The notes under the pieces were generated by a model that did no database searches, had not been told where the DNA came from, and saw only the letters and a program-made list of their open reading frames with translations. Below are positions 24,791 through 36,102 of a stretch of 64,000 nt of DNA, piece by piece (positions within the stretch are counted from its first letter, which is position 1; every line of letters starts with the position of its first letter). Origin of the DNA: Coffea arabica (taxonomy: Eukaryota > Streptophyta > Magnoliopsida > Gentianales > Rubiaceae); the NCBI RefSeq assembly GCF_036785885.1, contig NC_092322.1, positions 17,816,466 through 17,880,465 of the forward strand, given 5' to 3'. A program made the position numbers and the translations under genes.

Positions 24791-27700
24791 CGATCTATGG
24801 TTCACCGAAGAAACTAGTCGAGACATTTCAATCCTTTCAAAATAAGTTTTTCACACTAAATTGATTTTTAATATCACTTTATGTGTCAATCAAAACAATC
24901 AATCCATTCGAACTTTGTCCTCATTTTGTTAGTTATCTATCATTTCCAAAAAAAGATCCATTTAGTCCAATTTTTTTCAAATTCTCTTCAATTGAATCTC
25001 AATAAGTCGATTGGATCCATCAGGTATTGTATGATGCCTACCCCAGAGGATTGCATTTTTCATGCTAGGCTAACCCTTTGGCATAAAAGGGCTCTCCCAT
25101 AGGACATGCATACCAATTTTACAGTTTTGATTACTAACTCTGGATATTTTTTCTTTTAATTTTTCCCCCTCCCCTGCATTTATAAAAGTTATTTTAATAA
25201 GGTAAAAATATTTTTCCTATATCCGATAATATTTTTGATCTGATAAATTTTGAAAATTACAAGTGTTACTTGATTTTGGGCAGATCCTACAATGAAAAAA
25301 AAAAATTTTTTAAATGATGAATGAAAAATTTCATCTGAAAATGCCAATCTAAAGTATCTCAAAAATCTCTTGATTCATTGTTTCTAATACATTTTGTCTC
25401 AAAAGATAGAAAGAGAAAGTGTGTATATATTTGAAAATATATTCTTTGGAGATTTTTATTTTCTCATATATATTATATTTGAGCAAAAAAAAATGGAATA
25501 ATAAAGTTTTATTTAGACAACTATTATTTTGTATATATTCATTCTTTATTCGCTTATTGGGAGATTTCATGATGAATCCTAAGAAATAAGATTAAATTGA
25601 GATTTTTCGACCTCTTGTTTAAAAATTCATGAGTGTATGTCCAATTCCCAAAAATCTTTGTATATACTAAATTTGTGGTCTAAACTACTCAATTAGAGTA
25701 GTCGAAAATAAAAGGGGTCATACAAATTTGATAGTTTGTCATAAAATATCAACCCCGACACTTTTCTTTTTCATTTTTTTGTCCACTTCTATTGAACCTC
25801 CAAAGTCAGTCGCGTTAATTGACTAGCTTCAAAGTGAGACAATTTTACTGTGAAAATGTCCAGTGTGTCTAACCAAATTCAATCCACATCTGAGTGAAAG
25901 CAAAAATGTACATTATTTCTTATTTGTTTTAGAAATTTGGAATGATACTTTAGGCTTTCGTTTCTCTATCTATATAGATTCTATCATTTGTTTTTCCATT
26001 TGAGCCTTTAAAAGTAGAATTTCGTTTCAAATAAAAATCTAAATGATCATGGCCATCCATAAAAAAATTCTCAAATGTCAAAAGGAAATGAATTTTCTCA
26101 ACGGGCTATCCTTTACTTTGGTTGTCATGAGAAATAAGAATGATGCTTTGGCCATTGTTTCTACTATCCAAACACTATCTATCCTTTGTATCCTCGTTTG
26201 AACCTAAATTGGTGGTTCGTTCCAAAATCACTTATGATCGCACCCCCACACTGGGGAAGGAGATTTGAGAATTGGGAAAAATGGCAAAGATGCTCAAAAT
26301 TTTTGCAAGAGAAAATGTTACAAGTTACGAGAATTTGACTCTATCATTGATATTTGGTTTTCAATATCGGAAAGAAAGAGGGGCCATTTATACTTCAAAA
26401 TTAGGGTGTTTTTCAATTCTATCACTGACATGTGGGATCTCAGTATTGGTAAAAAAAAAAAAAAGGAGAGAGAGAAACAAAGAAAAATGTGAAAAAATGA
26501 AAAATGATGAAAGAAAGAAAAAGAAAAATGCGAAAACATCCAATGCTGCATTCCCCTTAGTGATTGTTGAAGAAAAAAGAGGATTGATAAGAAAAAGGGA
26601 GTCAAAATAGGATTCCGGATTTTAAGTCCAAAACTATGGCGATTTTTGGGAAGAAGTGCGATCTTAAGTGCATTGTCCTTGAAAATTTTATTTTTTTTAA
26701 CTATCGTTGTCAAGCCACATTACAAGCTCATAAAGTCCATTGTTGACTTATCTTTCATGACAATTTGAATTGAAAATCTTGTCTCTAAGGAATCTACCAA
26801 TCACTCATGATCATAAAGCCATAACCTGTTTTCATATGTTTAGCTATTGTTTTTACCCATATATTACAAGCCTATACAGCTCATATGCTGACTGAGTTTT
26901 CTCAAGAAATAAGAGTGATAAACTATTTGCTTTCACCAAGATGTGATATTGAATGTGTTAGATACAATTTGGGCCAAAAAAAAAAAAGGAGACAGATCCT
27001 AACATACCATCTCCCTGAGTCACCTCAAAATCATGAATAATACCCATTTGGTTCGTTCTAAAAGATGAGTCAGCAAGAAAGGGGCCCTTTTCCCTGTACA
27101 CCGATCCCAAGATGAGGAAGAGATCTTTTGCAATTTGGTCTTGTTTTGAGAGATTTATCATGGAGTCTTCCACATGACATTTAAAGTTTTTATGGAAAAA
27201 ATGCATTTTTCATTTGTACATCAACTCACATTGCATGTTAGTTTTCTAAATTTTGAAAAAAAAAAATTTCTGGTTTTGTCCAAATAAATGGAGAATCGCT
27301 CAAATCAAATTTTATAGTAGGCCCAAATTGGGGCAATTTTTTGTAATATATTTGCGAGATTTCACCAAATAAGTTCAAATTGAGGCAAAATTTTATAACA
27401 CATTTGTAGGGTATGTCCAATATCAAGTACATATTTTTTAAATTTTGATAATTCAACACTTTGCATGAGTCTTAATTGTTATATCATTGCTAAAAAAAAA
27501 AAGAATTTTAAAAAATTCAAGTGCTTTGAAAAATCCCCCCTGTGCAGGTGTTTATGGTTAAGTTCAAGAAAAAAATGCAAGTGAAAATTTTGCAAATTTG
27601 GAGGGTAATCACGAATAAAAAGGTGGCAATAATGCTACATTGCAAAGTGGAGAATTGGCTATTTGTTAGGCAGCCAACTCGAAAAAGGAAAAAAAGAAGA

Positions 27701-27859
27701 GAAAAGAAAAAAGGGGAATAAAAAAAAGTGAAAAGAAAAAAAAAAAAGAAAAGAAAAAGAAAAGAAAAAGGGGAGTGAAAGATGAAAAAGAGAATTTTTC
27801 CTTCAATTTTGAAAATTTTGCTATTGAACTTTGGGAGCATTTCAATTGGAGATTACATT
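24791..27859 (+). other. Decayed interior of the Tat-like element
   Basis: No intact gag, protease, reverse transcriptase or RNase H can be read. Open frames up to about 130 codons lack domain signatures. It contains long purine runs (26446-26540, 27680-27790) and scattered GGGGCAATTTT or CACACTGGGG motifs. Coding sequence appears to have been lost or replaced rather than merely mutated. Confidence 0.55.
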
Positions 27860-27888
27860 GCTAAGTTGGGACAACACCTTACCTTCTT

Positions 27889-28290
27889 ATGCTTCGAATA
27901 GAAGTGGTAATATATGCCAAAATTGAGATCCCGTCCTTGCACATTTTGACGAAGATTCAGGTAGAAGAAATTAAATGGATCAAGGAGCACAATGAGTTGG
28001 TATCTCCAATGGATGAAAAAGAAATTGAATGTTACCTGCCATGGACAATGTTATCAACAAATGATGGTTCATTGGTTAGAAAGGCAAATCTCGCTTATTT
28101 GAAGTAAGGGATAAGATTTTGAAGTGAATTTTTCCGATTCAAAAGGAGGTTAAAGGAAAGTTTGATTCAACTTGGCAAGGACCATTTATTGTTCAAAAAA
28201 ATGCTATTTGGAGGAGCGTTTATTCTCATGGAGATAGATAGGTCAATTTTCTCTCGACCAATCAACTCAAACATGTGCAAAAAGTTTTTC
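27889..28290 (+). pseudogene. Integrase C-terminal remnant (GPY/F region), Ty3/gypsy
   Basis: An open frame from 27889 contains IEIPSLHILTKIQ and a KANLAYLK end, resembling the segment before the integrase tail of Tat-type polyproteins. After a stop at 28105, another frame reads KGKFDSTWQGPFIVQK (28152-28199). WQGPFIV is a clear GPY/F motif, the signature of the gypsy integrase C-terminus. A frame change then gives GGAFILME, the usual continuation. At least one stop and one frameshift break it, so it cannot make integrase. It shows that the element descends from an autonomous Tat-like ancestor. Confidence 0.7.
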
Positions 28291-28379
28291 ATCTGATTAT
28301 GAAAATTTTGTCCTAAAATTACTGCAAGAGATGGGGTCAAGCCTCTCAAGATTGTAAGCCCCACACTAGGGCAATTTTT

Positions 28380-28990
28380 TGGTCTTCGTTTTCAAAAAAA
28401 AAAAAAGGAGTGAGAAAATAAAAGAAAAACAAAGCAAGAAAAGAGAAATGTAAAAAAAAAATGAAAAAATGAAGAGAAGAAAAGAGAAGCCCAATTAGAG
28501 TCAAACTGGGGCAATTTTATTTCTTTCAGAAAAGAAAAAGAGAGAGAGAAAAAAAAGAAGAAAAGGAAAGGAAAATGGGGGTGACCTTAGTGAAAATTTA
28601 AAGGGTTAAGGTCATCAAGATGGACGACATCCGAAGGGATCAAATGTGACATCTTTCTTTGTCAAGAGCCATTCATTCAAATTTGGTCATTAGAAATAGA
28701 TGTTTTGTGATACACGGTGGAGTATGGCTGACTGATGCTAGAAAATTGAGAAGATTCAACATAAGTTGCAGCACAACTCCTGGGGAGCACATGGTGGTGG
28801 CATTATGTGATCACTCTTTCTGTTCTCTCGAAAGCATGAGAAATATGGCATTTGTTAAACATGATTTACACTAAGGCTAATATTAAAAGGAGTGAGCTCC
28901 AATTTTGGTAATGCATTCCAAATCAACATTGAAAAAAAAAGAGTAAAAGAAAAAAAAGGGGGGGCCCTACGTCGGGGCAAATTTTGAAAA
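28380..28990 (+). other. Purine-rich 3' untranslated region of the Tat-like element
   Basis: Long A/G runs on the plus strand (28388-28480, 28525-28580, 28930-28970) separated by short mixed sequence with GGGGCAATTTT-type motifs. No coding pattern. The position between the integrase remnant and the minisatellite is the hypervariable 3' untranslated region of such elements. Confidence 0.6.
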
Positions 28991-29032
28991 ATTGCAATTT
29001 CAAAAGTTACTTCAAGACCGTTTTTTATTTTC

Positions 29033-30711
29033 GTTGGGCATGGGTTTTATCCCTCCAACTTTGGCAGGCTCGGGTTTTATCCCACTGACCATTTTTATTT
29101 TTGTTGGGTATGGATTTTATCCCTCCAACCTCGGCAGACTCGAGTTTTATCCCACTGACCGTTTTTTCTTTGGGCTTGGGTTTTATCCCTCCAATCTCGA
29201 CAGGTTCGGGTTTTATACCACTGACCGTTTTTATTTTTGTTGGGCATGAGTTTTATCCACCAACCTCAGCAGGATCGGGTTTTATCCCACTAACCATTTG
29301 TTTTCATTTTGTTGGATTTGAGTTTTATTCCTCCAACCTCGGCCGGTTCGGATTTTATCCCACTGACCGTTTTTTATTTTCATTGGGCATGGGTTTTATC
29401 CCTCCAACCTCGGCAGGCTCGAGTTTTATCCCACTGACCGTTTTTATTTTGTTGGGCATGGGTTTTATCCCTCCAACCTCGGCAGGCTCGGGTTTTATCC
29501 CACTAACCATTTTTATTTTCGTTGGGCATGGGTTTTATCCCTCCAACCTCGGCAGGCTCGGGTTTTATCCCACTGACCATTTGTTTTTATTTTCGTTGGG
29601 CATGGGTTTATCCCTCCAATCTCGGCGGCTCGGGTTTTATCCCACTAACCGCTTTTATTGTCGTTGGGCACGGGTTTTATCCCTCCAACCTCGGCAGGCT
29701 CGGATTTTATCCCACTGACCGTTTTTATTTTCGTTGGGTATGGATTTTATCCCTCCAACCTCGGCCGACTCGGATTTTATCCCACTGACCGTTTTTTATT
29801 TTCGTTAGGCATGGGTTTTATCCCTCCAACCTCGGCAGGCTCAGGTTTTATCCCACTGACCGTTTTTATTTCGTTTGGCATGGGTTTTATCCCTCCAACC
29901 TTGGCAGGCTCGGGTTTTATCCCACTGACCGCTTTTATTTTCTTTGGGTCTGGGTTTATCCCTCCAACCTTGGTAGGCTCGGGTTTTATCCCACTGACCG
30001 TTTTTATTTTCGTTGGGTATGGGTTTTATCCCTCCAACCTCGGCAGGCTCGGGTTTTATCCCACTAACCGCTTTTATTTTCATTGGGCCTGGGTTTATCC
30101 CTCCAACCTTGGTAGACTCGGGTTTTATCCCACTGACCGCTTTTATTTTCGTTGGGTATGGGTTTTATTCCTCCAATCTCGGCAGGCTCGAATTTTATCC
30201 CACTGACCGTTTTTATTTCGTTGGGCATGGATTTTATCCCTCCAACCTCGGCAGGCTCGGGTTTTATCCCACTGACCGCTTTTATTTTCATTGGGCCTGA
30301 GTTTATCCCTCCAACCTTGGCAGGCTCGGGTTTTATCCCACTGACCGCTTTTATTTTCGTTGGGCATGGATTTTATCCCTCCAATCTCGACAGGCTCGGG
30401 TTTTATTCCACTAATCGTTTTTATTTTTATTGGGCATGAGTTTTATCCCTCCAACCTCGGCAGGCTCAGGTTTTATCCCACTGACCATTTGTTTTTATTT
30501 TATTGGATTTGGGTTTTATCCCTCCAACCTCGGCCGGCTCGGATTTTATCCCACTGACCGTTTTTTATTTTCGTTGGGCATGGATTTTATCCCTCTAATC
30601 TCGGCAGACTCGGATTTTATCCCACTGACCGTTTTTATTTCGTTGGGCATGGATTTTATCCGTCCAACCTCGGCAGGCTCGGGTTTTATCCCACTGACCG
30701 TTTTTATTTTC
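29033..30711 (+). repeat. 70-bp minisatellite, 24 units
   Basis: The consensus unit begins GTTGGGCATGGGTTTTATCC, continues CTCCAACCTCGGCAGGCTCG, and ends with GGTTTTATCCCACTGACCG plus a T-rich spacer. I count 24 starts, from 29033 to 30642, mostly 69-71 bases apart. Each unit holds two GGGTTTTATCCC cores, so it arose from an internal half-repeat. The units are only modestly diverged. Because 70 is not a multiple of three and stops are rare, spurious open frames run through it on both strands. It sits just upstream of the 3' LTR, a known hot spot for satellite birth in Tat-lineage elements. Confidence 0.95.
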
Positions 30712-30935
30712 ATTAGCATCGGGTCCAACCCACTGACGTGTCTTTTATCACCGTTAGCATCGAGTATTGATTCACTAACGTGTGTTATGTTTTTTCGCAT
30801 CCGTTAGCATCGGGTCCAACCTACTAACGTGTCTTCTATCACCGTTAGCATCGAGTATGACTCACTAACGTGTGTTATATTTTTTCACATCCGTTAGCAT
30901 CGGGTTCAACCCATTAATGTGTCTTTTGTATATCA
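30712..30935 (+). repeat. Second, different tandem repeat of about 90 bp
   Basis: TTAGCATCGGGTCCAAC-type starts lie at 30713, 30804 and 30894 (spacing 91 and 90). Each unit contains a second half starting GTTAGCATCGAGTAT and GTGT-rich tails. About 2.4 units are present, directly abutting the 70-bp array. They share the GGGT...CCCACTGAC skeleton, suggesting common ancestry. Confidence 0.85.
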
Positions 30936-31080
30936 TGTTGGGATCGGCCGGCTCGGGTTTTATCCCACTGACCATTTTTATTTTGTTGGGTTTGGGTTTT
31001 GTCCCACCAGTTTCGGCAGGCTCGGGTGTTATCCCACTGACCGTTTAATTTTATTGGTCTCGGATTTTATCCCACCAATC
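30936..31080 (+). repeat. Diverged flank units of the 70-bp array
   Basis: Two further GGGTTTTATCCCACTGACC-type units resume after the 90-bp repeats and decay into unique sequence by about 31080. Confidence 0.75.
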
Positions 31081-31388
31081 TGTTATTTCTTGACAATCAA
31101 ATTCAATAATTGTACTTTATCATTCATTTTGCATTTCATGTTTAGAAGTACTGAGAGCTCAGACTTCTTTGACTTTGCAAAGAATACAGATGGTCAATGC
31201 ACTTGTTTCATTGTGATTCACTTAATTTGAACTACGTTTGACCTGATTCCCATGGCGGGATACGTAGGCAACTCTACATGAGTTCGGTCACGTGTTTTGT
31301 AATTTCATTATATCTTTTGTTCAATAATTTTAGTCAAGTGTTGGCTTGTTTATTTTAACTCAGGTGCAGTTAGAAAAGACAGGTAAGC

Positions 31389-31464
31389 AATTTGGTGTCT
31401 ATGTCTTTGTTTTGAGTTTCTTTGAAACTCTAGACAAAGAGGGGCAAGCTGTAGACACCAAATT
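31389..31464 (+). promoter_or_regulatory. Polypurine tract within a predicted hairpin at the 3' LTR junction
   Basis: The purine run AAAGAGGGG (31436-31444) precedes the LTR start TGTAGACACC at 31450, as expected for plus-strand priming. Around it, AATTTGGTGTCTA (31389-31401) is the exact reverse complement of TAGACACCAAATT (31452-31464). TCTTTGT (31404-31410) pairs with ACAAAGA (31434-31440), and GAGTTTC pairs with GAAACTC (31414-31430). The GGGGCAAGCTG segment would be bulged between nested stems. Confidence 0.7.
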
Positions 31465-32237
31465 TTTGTCAATTTTTAATATTTTCTCAAGATTTTTCTA
31501 TTTAATAAGTTATTTATTTTCTTGCATTTTAATGTGCATTTTCTCATTTTTGTAGGTTTGCTTTACGAAAAGAAAAAAAAATAAAATCAAAAAAAAATCA
31601 AAAAATTATTTTGATCATTTTGTTTCACCAAATTAACTATTAATCCATTTCACACTCAATGGTCATGGACTTGCCTTTTCATTAGTTGAGAAATCATCAT
31701 TTGGGCAAATTCAACACACAAACTCCATTTTTGGGCTAAAAAATACACTCTCTCGGCTCTCTCTTGAGAGAGGAGAGAAAAAGCCACAACAAGAAAAGAA
31801 ACTCCCTGGGTTCTCCCTCTCGGCTCCCTCTCTTTTTTTTCCAGCAAACTCAACACTCAATTCAGACACAAGGAGGCAGCCGCCGGTTGGACAAAGAGCC
31901 TGGAGCTTCCTCAAAATTTTAGTCAAAGGACCACAACCTCATTGAGGTATTCTTTCCAGCTTTTCCTTTTTTTAATTAATTAGATTAAATGCATGTTTGG
32001 CTACCTATTTGTCTCTTTCTTTCACTGATTTTTGTTGCTATTGTGGTGTTGTTGAAGTTTTTTTGGGACAAGCCTGGATGACATTAAGAAAAAAAGAAAC
32101 GGTGCTGTGAATGCATGCCAAATGCTTGATAAAATGCCGAAAGGGAAAAACGGATTAAAAAGCTGAATATTGTGCATGTTGTTGTCAAACGGATGACCGT
32201 TAGCTAGCACCAGGCCTGGAAATGTGTGCTTATCTAA

Positions 32238-33987
32238 GGGTCCGTTTGGATTAGCTGTTTTTTGGGTTGTTTTTCAAAAACAATACTGTAGCATTTCATT
32301 TTTGAAATACAAGTCCGTTTGGATTAGTTGTTTTTGGGGTTGTTTTTCAAAAACTATATGAAAAACTTTTACTGTAAATGTTTTTTGGATTATTTTTAGA
32401 GGTATTTTTAAAACATATTTTTGAGTATTTTATAATTTATAATTTTTATATTTTTATATTTATATACAATTATGCATTTATAATACATTTATAAATATTT
32501 ATAAATAAATATATTTATATATTTATATAAAAATATATCAATATATTATAAATGTATTACATTATACATAATACATAATATAAATATATTTATAAATGTA
32601 TAAATGTATATTATTATAAATGTATAAATTATAAATAAATATTATATAAATGTAAAGATTATAAATTTTATATTTTTATCTAAATATATATTTGTGCATT
32701 TATAATACATTTATAAATATTTATAAATAAATATATTTATATAGTTATATAAAAATATATAAATGTATTATATTATATATAATACATAATATAAATATAT
32801 TTAGAAATGTATAAGTGTATATTATTATAAATATATAAATTATAAATGAATATATCATAAATATATATTAAAATTATGTATAAATGTATTAATATAATTA
32901 ATATCAATATATAAATGTATTAATATCATGTATAAATGTAAAATTAATATTATGTATATTAATGTAAATGTATTATATTATATATAATACATAATATAAA
33001 TGTATATTATAAATATACATAAATATATATATTATGTATAAATGTACATTTAATATTATGTATATTAATATAAATGTATAAATGTATTATATTATATATA
33101 ATACATAATATAAATGTATATTATAAATATACATAAATATACATATTATGTATAAATGTACATTTATATAAATGTATAATCTATATAATATAATATATAA
33201 TTTTATAATATATTTTTTATATAAATATATATTAAATAAATAAATTATATATAATATGAATAAATATATATATATACATATATTATGTATATATTTATAA
33301 ATATTTAATATATATAATATACATTAATATTAATTATAAATATTTGAATATTAATAAATATGGTGTTTATATAATATTTCAATTTGTAATATTTATTGTA
33401 TATTTCATTATATAAATATTTATATAATATATAAATATATAATATAAAATTTTGCAATTTGTATAATATACATAATATTGTATATATATAATATAATATA
33501 CATAATATACATTATTACATTATTACATATTATGTATATTATGAATTATACATAACATTATTATACATTATTATACACAATAATGTACATAATAATGAAA
33601 GTACATTAATAATGTATATATTATAATATAATGTACATAATATATTATGTATAAATATTTATACATTTATGTATACAATATTACATATTATGTATATTAT
33701 ATTATGTATAATATTAATGTATATAAATATTTATATAATATATAATATATAACATATAAATATATAATTTTCAATTTGTATATTTTAATTTATATTAATA
33801 TAATATATATAATATAAATAATTGAAATATACATATTAAATTTGTATATTTGGTGTTGTTTTTGATATAATGTTTGGATATGGGTGTTTTTGAAATTGTT
33901 TTTGAAATACACATTTACTGTAGCATTTGGAATGTGAAAAACAGTTTTTCAAAAACAGGTGCAAAAACAAGGAATCCAAACGAACCC
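32238..33987. mobile_element. AT-expanded TIR element inside the 3' LTR, TSD TAA
   Basis: The left end GGGTCCGTTTGGATTAGCTG and the right end, reverse complement GGGTTCGTTTGGATTCCTTG, are inverted termini. TAA flanks both sides (32235-32237, 33988-33990). A 3-bp TAA/TTA duplication fits PIF/Harbinger (Tourist-type) elements. The left terminus is itself duplicated in tandem (GTCCGTTTGGATTAG at 32240 and 32313). The core, about 32410-33880, is almost pure A and T made of nested TATAAATGTAT/ATACATAATATA repeats. No transposase. Confidence 0.8.
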
Positions 33988-35125
33988 TAAATTTTTTGGA
34001 GTTTTGAGCTTTAAAGACATTAGAATAATTTTCTTCATTTTTGGGGTTGTTTTGATTTAATGCATCCTTTTGTTGTTGTTTACTTGTTAAACTAAGATTA
34101 TAGTTGTATTGTGGAAGTTATAAGGAGGGTTTTGGCATAATTTTTATGATTTTTGGTGAAGATTTGAGGGTTTTAAAGAATAAAAACTGAACTGATTTCT
34201 TGGCATTTTGACCACTTTCGGCTCATTTTTTGTAAAAACTAACTCCGGAAATGGAACCTACGCGAAAAATGGAGTGGGGAGGTGCATTTTGAGAAATTTT
34301 GGCGACGGAAGAGGTCGTCGACGACCGGCGATCCGGCGGTGGTGCCGCCGGCAGCCGCCATGGCCGCTAGCTTCAGCTTCAGCTGGCCGAAGAAGAAAGA
34401 AGAAACGAGAGAAAGAAGAAGGTGAGGGAGGAGAAAGAAAAGAAATGAAAGAAAAAAAAAAGGGAATTGGGCTAATGTTTATTTTTCTGATGGGCCAAGA
34501 GTTAGTTTTGGTTGGGTTTCGGGAATGAGTTTTTGTTTCATTTCTTTTGGGTTTTGGTTGGGCTAGAAGGTCAGAACCCATGCACTTTTTGGTTGGGCTT
34601 GAGTGATAAAAAGACGGGCTGGCCTGTGTGTTTTGGCTTGGGCTTTCGGCTGGGCTTAGGTAGTATCCGGCCCAAAGAAATAAAAATGATGGCCCAGTGG
34701 CCTTTTTTTTCTTGCCCAAATCAGAAACCGAAATTTGCACCTTAGCCCCTGATCTTTGGAGTAGTTTTACTGTGGCCTAGAACATTTTAAATTCCTTTCA
34801 CTTAGGTACTTAATTTAATTTCACTTTGGTCCTTAAATTTTATATTTCATTTAATTTTGACCCCTAAACTTTGGAAAAATATAATTTCTATCCCCAAAAG
34901 TTTTTCAATTTTTGCAATTAAGTCCCTGGTGAATTTTGACTCTCTTTATTATGATTGCTTTTTTTTTTTAATAGCTAATTATGTTACTTTTGAGTATGTT
35001 TAACTTGTAATTTTTTAAATATTCTTAAATTTATTTACGTTTGACATATTAGTATGAATTTAGTACTTTTATTATTATTATTTTTTCAATTAAATTAGTG
35101 CCATAATTCTTTTGTTCATTGTGAG

Positions 35126-35135
35126 TATAAATAGG
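35126..35135 (+). promoter_or_regulatory. LTR TATA box
   Basis: TATAAATAGG lies in a GAGTATAAATAGG context conserved in the older LTR copy at 2896-2905. It is the best candidate core promoter of the element. Confidence 0.6.
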
Positions 35136-36027
35136 ACAATTTGACTCCACTTAGTCATCACTTCAAACGGGAGGTACTCCTCTTTTATAATTCAATGTCA
35201 ATTACGTGCTCTTATGTGCTCCTATGTGTTTATATATTTTTATATGCTTTATTTATTAGATTTAAATGTTCATTTAAATTTTCTTATATTATATTTGTTT
35301 AGTTAATTTTTATAATTATTCGAGAGGCATTTAAATACCTCAAAAATGTAATAGATAGGATAACTAATTTTATTTTATCATATCTTTCCCATTTTAGATT
35401 GTAGTTAGATTCCCCGATGTAATAGATAGGTTGCGTGTTTATGTGGCTTATGTGTTATGTGTTTTACCCGCTTTCCTTAGGATTTTTGCCTCTAGATATT
35501 ATGATTACGTGTTATGTGCTACATGCTCTTATGTGTTTATTTGTTTTAATTTATGTTTTATTTGTTTTACTATGTACTATTAATGCATGACGTCATCACA
35601 CTAGTCCAACGCTAGTTGTGGCTTTTCCCTCTATTTACTTGCTAGTCCAACGCTAGTAAGGATTTTTAGAAACAGGCTAGTCCAATGCTAGACCCTTTAG
35701 ATCGTCTTGCGCTAGATTCATCTTTGTGTGCTATTCACTATATTTTCATGCATATTTTTATTTTTAGGATTTTTCTCATATTGTATAATATTCCCTATTA
35801 TATTATCCCCTATCCTCTATATGTGTTAATCACGTCATTTAGAATTGCATCTCATTTAAATTAGTTCATTTGCTTGTTCATATTAGGAGAATTATTCTTT
35901 GAACATGGATATGGGTGATTATAACTTTTTAGTTTAAATACTCCATTAATCCTTGTATAAGAAAATTTTTATTACGAGTTTTTGTTTCCCGTACCCATTA
36001 TGTTGCATTCCTATTCTTTGGTCACTT

Positions 36028-36102
<75 letters not shown>

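Noticed and set aside
26318..26713. 131-codon minus-strand frame with many Phe residues, and its 112-codon plus-strand counterpart
   Set aside because: Produced by the purine-rich tract of the Tat-like element. Low complexity on both strands.
29033..30711. CRISPR-like array (regular repeats)
   Set aside because: This is plant DNA, the units are head-to-tail without unique spacers, and the array lies inside an LTR retrotransposon.
29000..30800. Several overlapping open frames on both strands encoding GFIPPTSAGSGFIPLT-type repeats
   Set aside because: They are by-products of a 70-base repeat that lacks stops. They occur in several frames on both strands, shift frame between units, and lie in a retroelement 3' untranslated region.
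34208..34745. Open frames of 77-160 codons on both strands in the 3' LTR
   Set aside because: They lie in U3 upstream of the TATA box, are low-complexity (Lys/Glu or Pro/Ser runs) and overlap each other in opposite directions.
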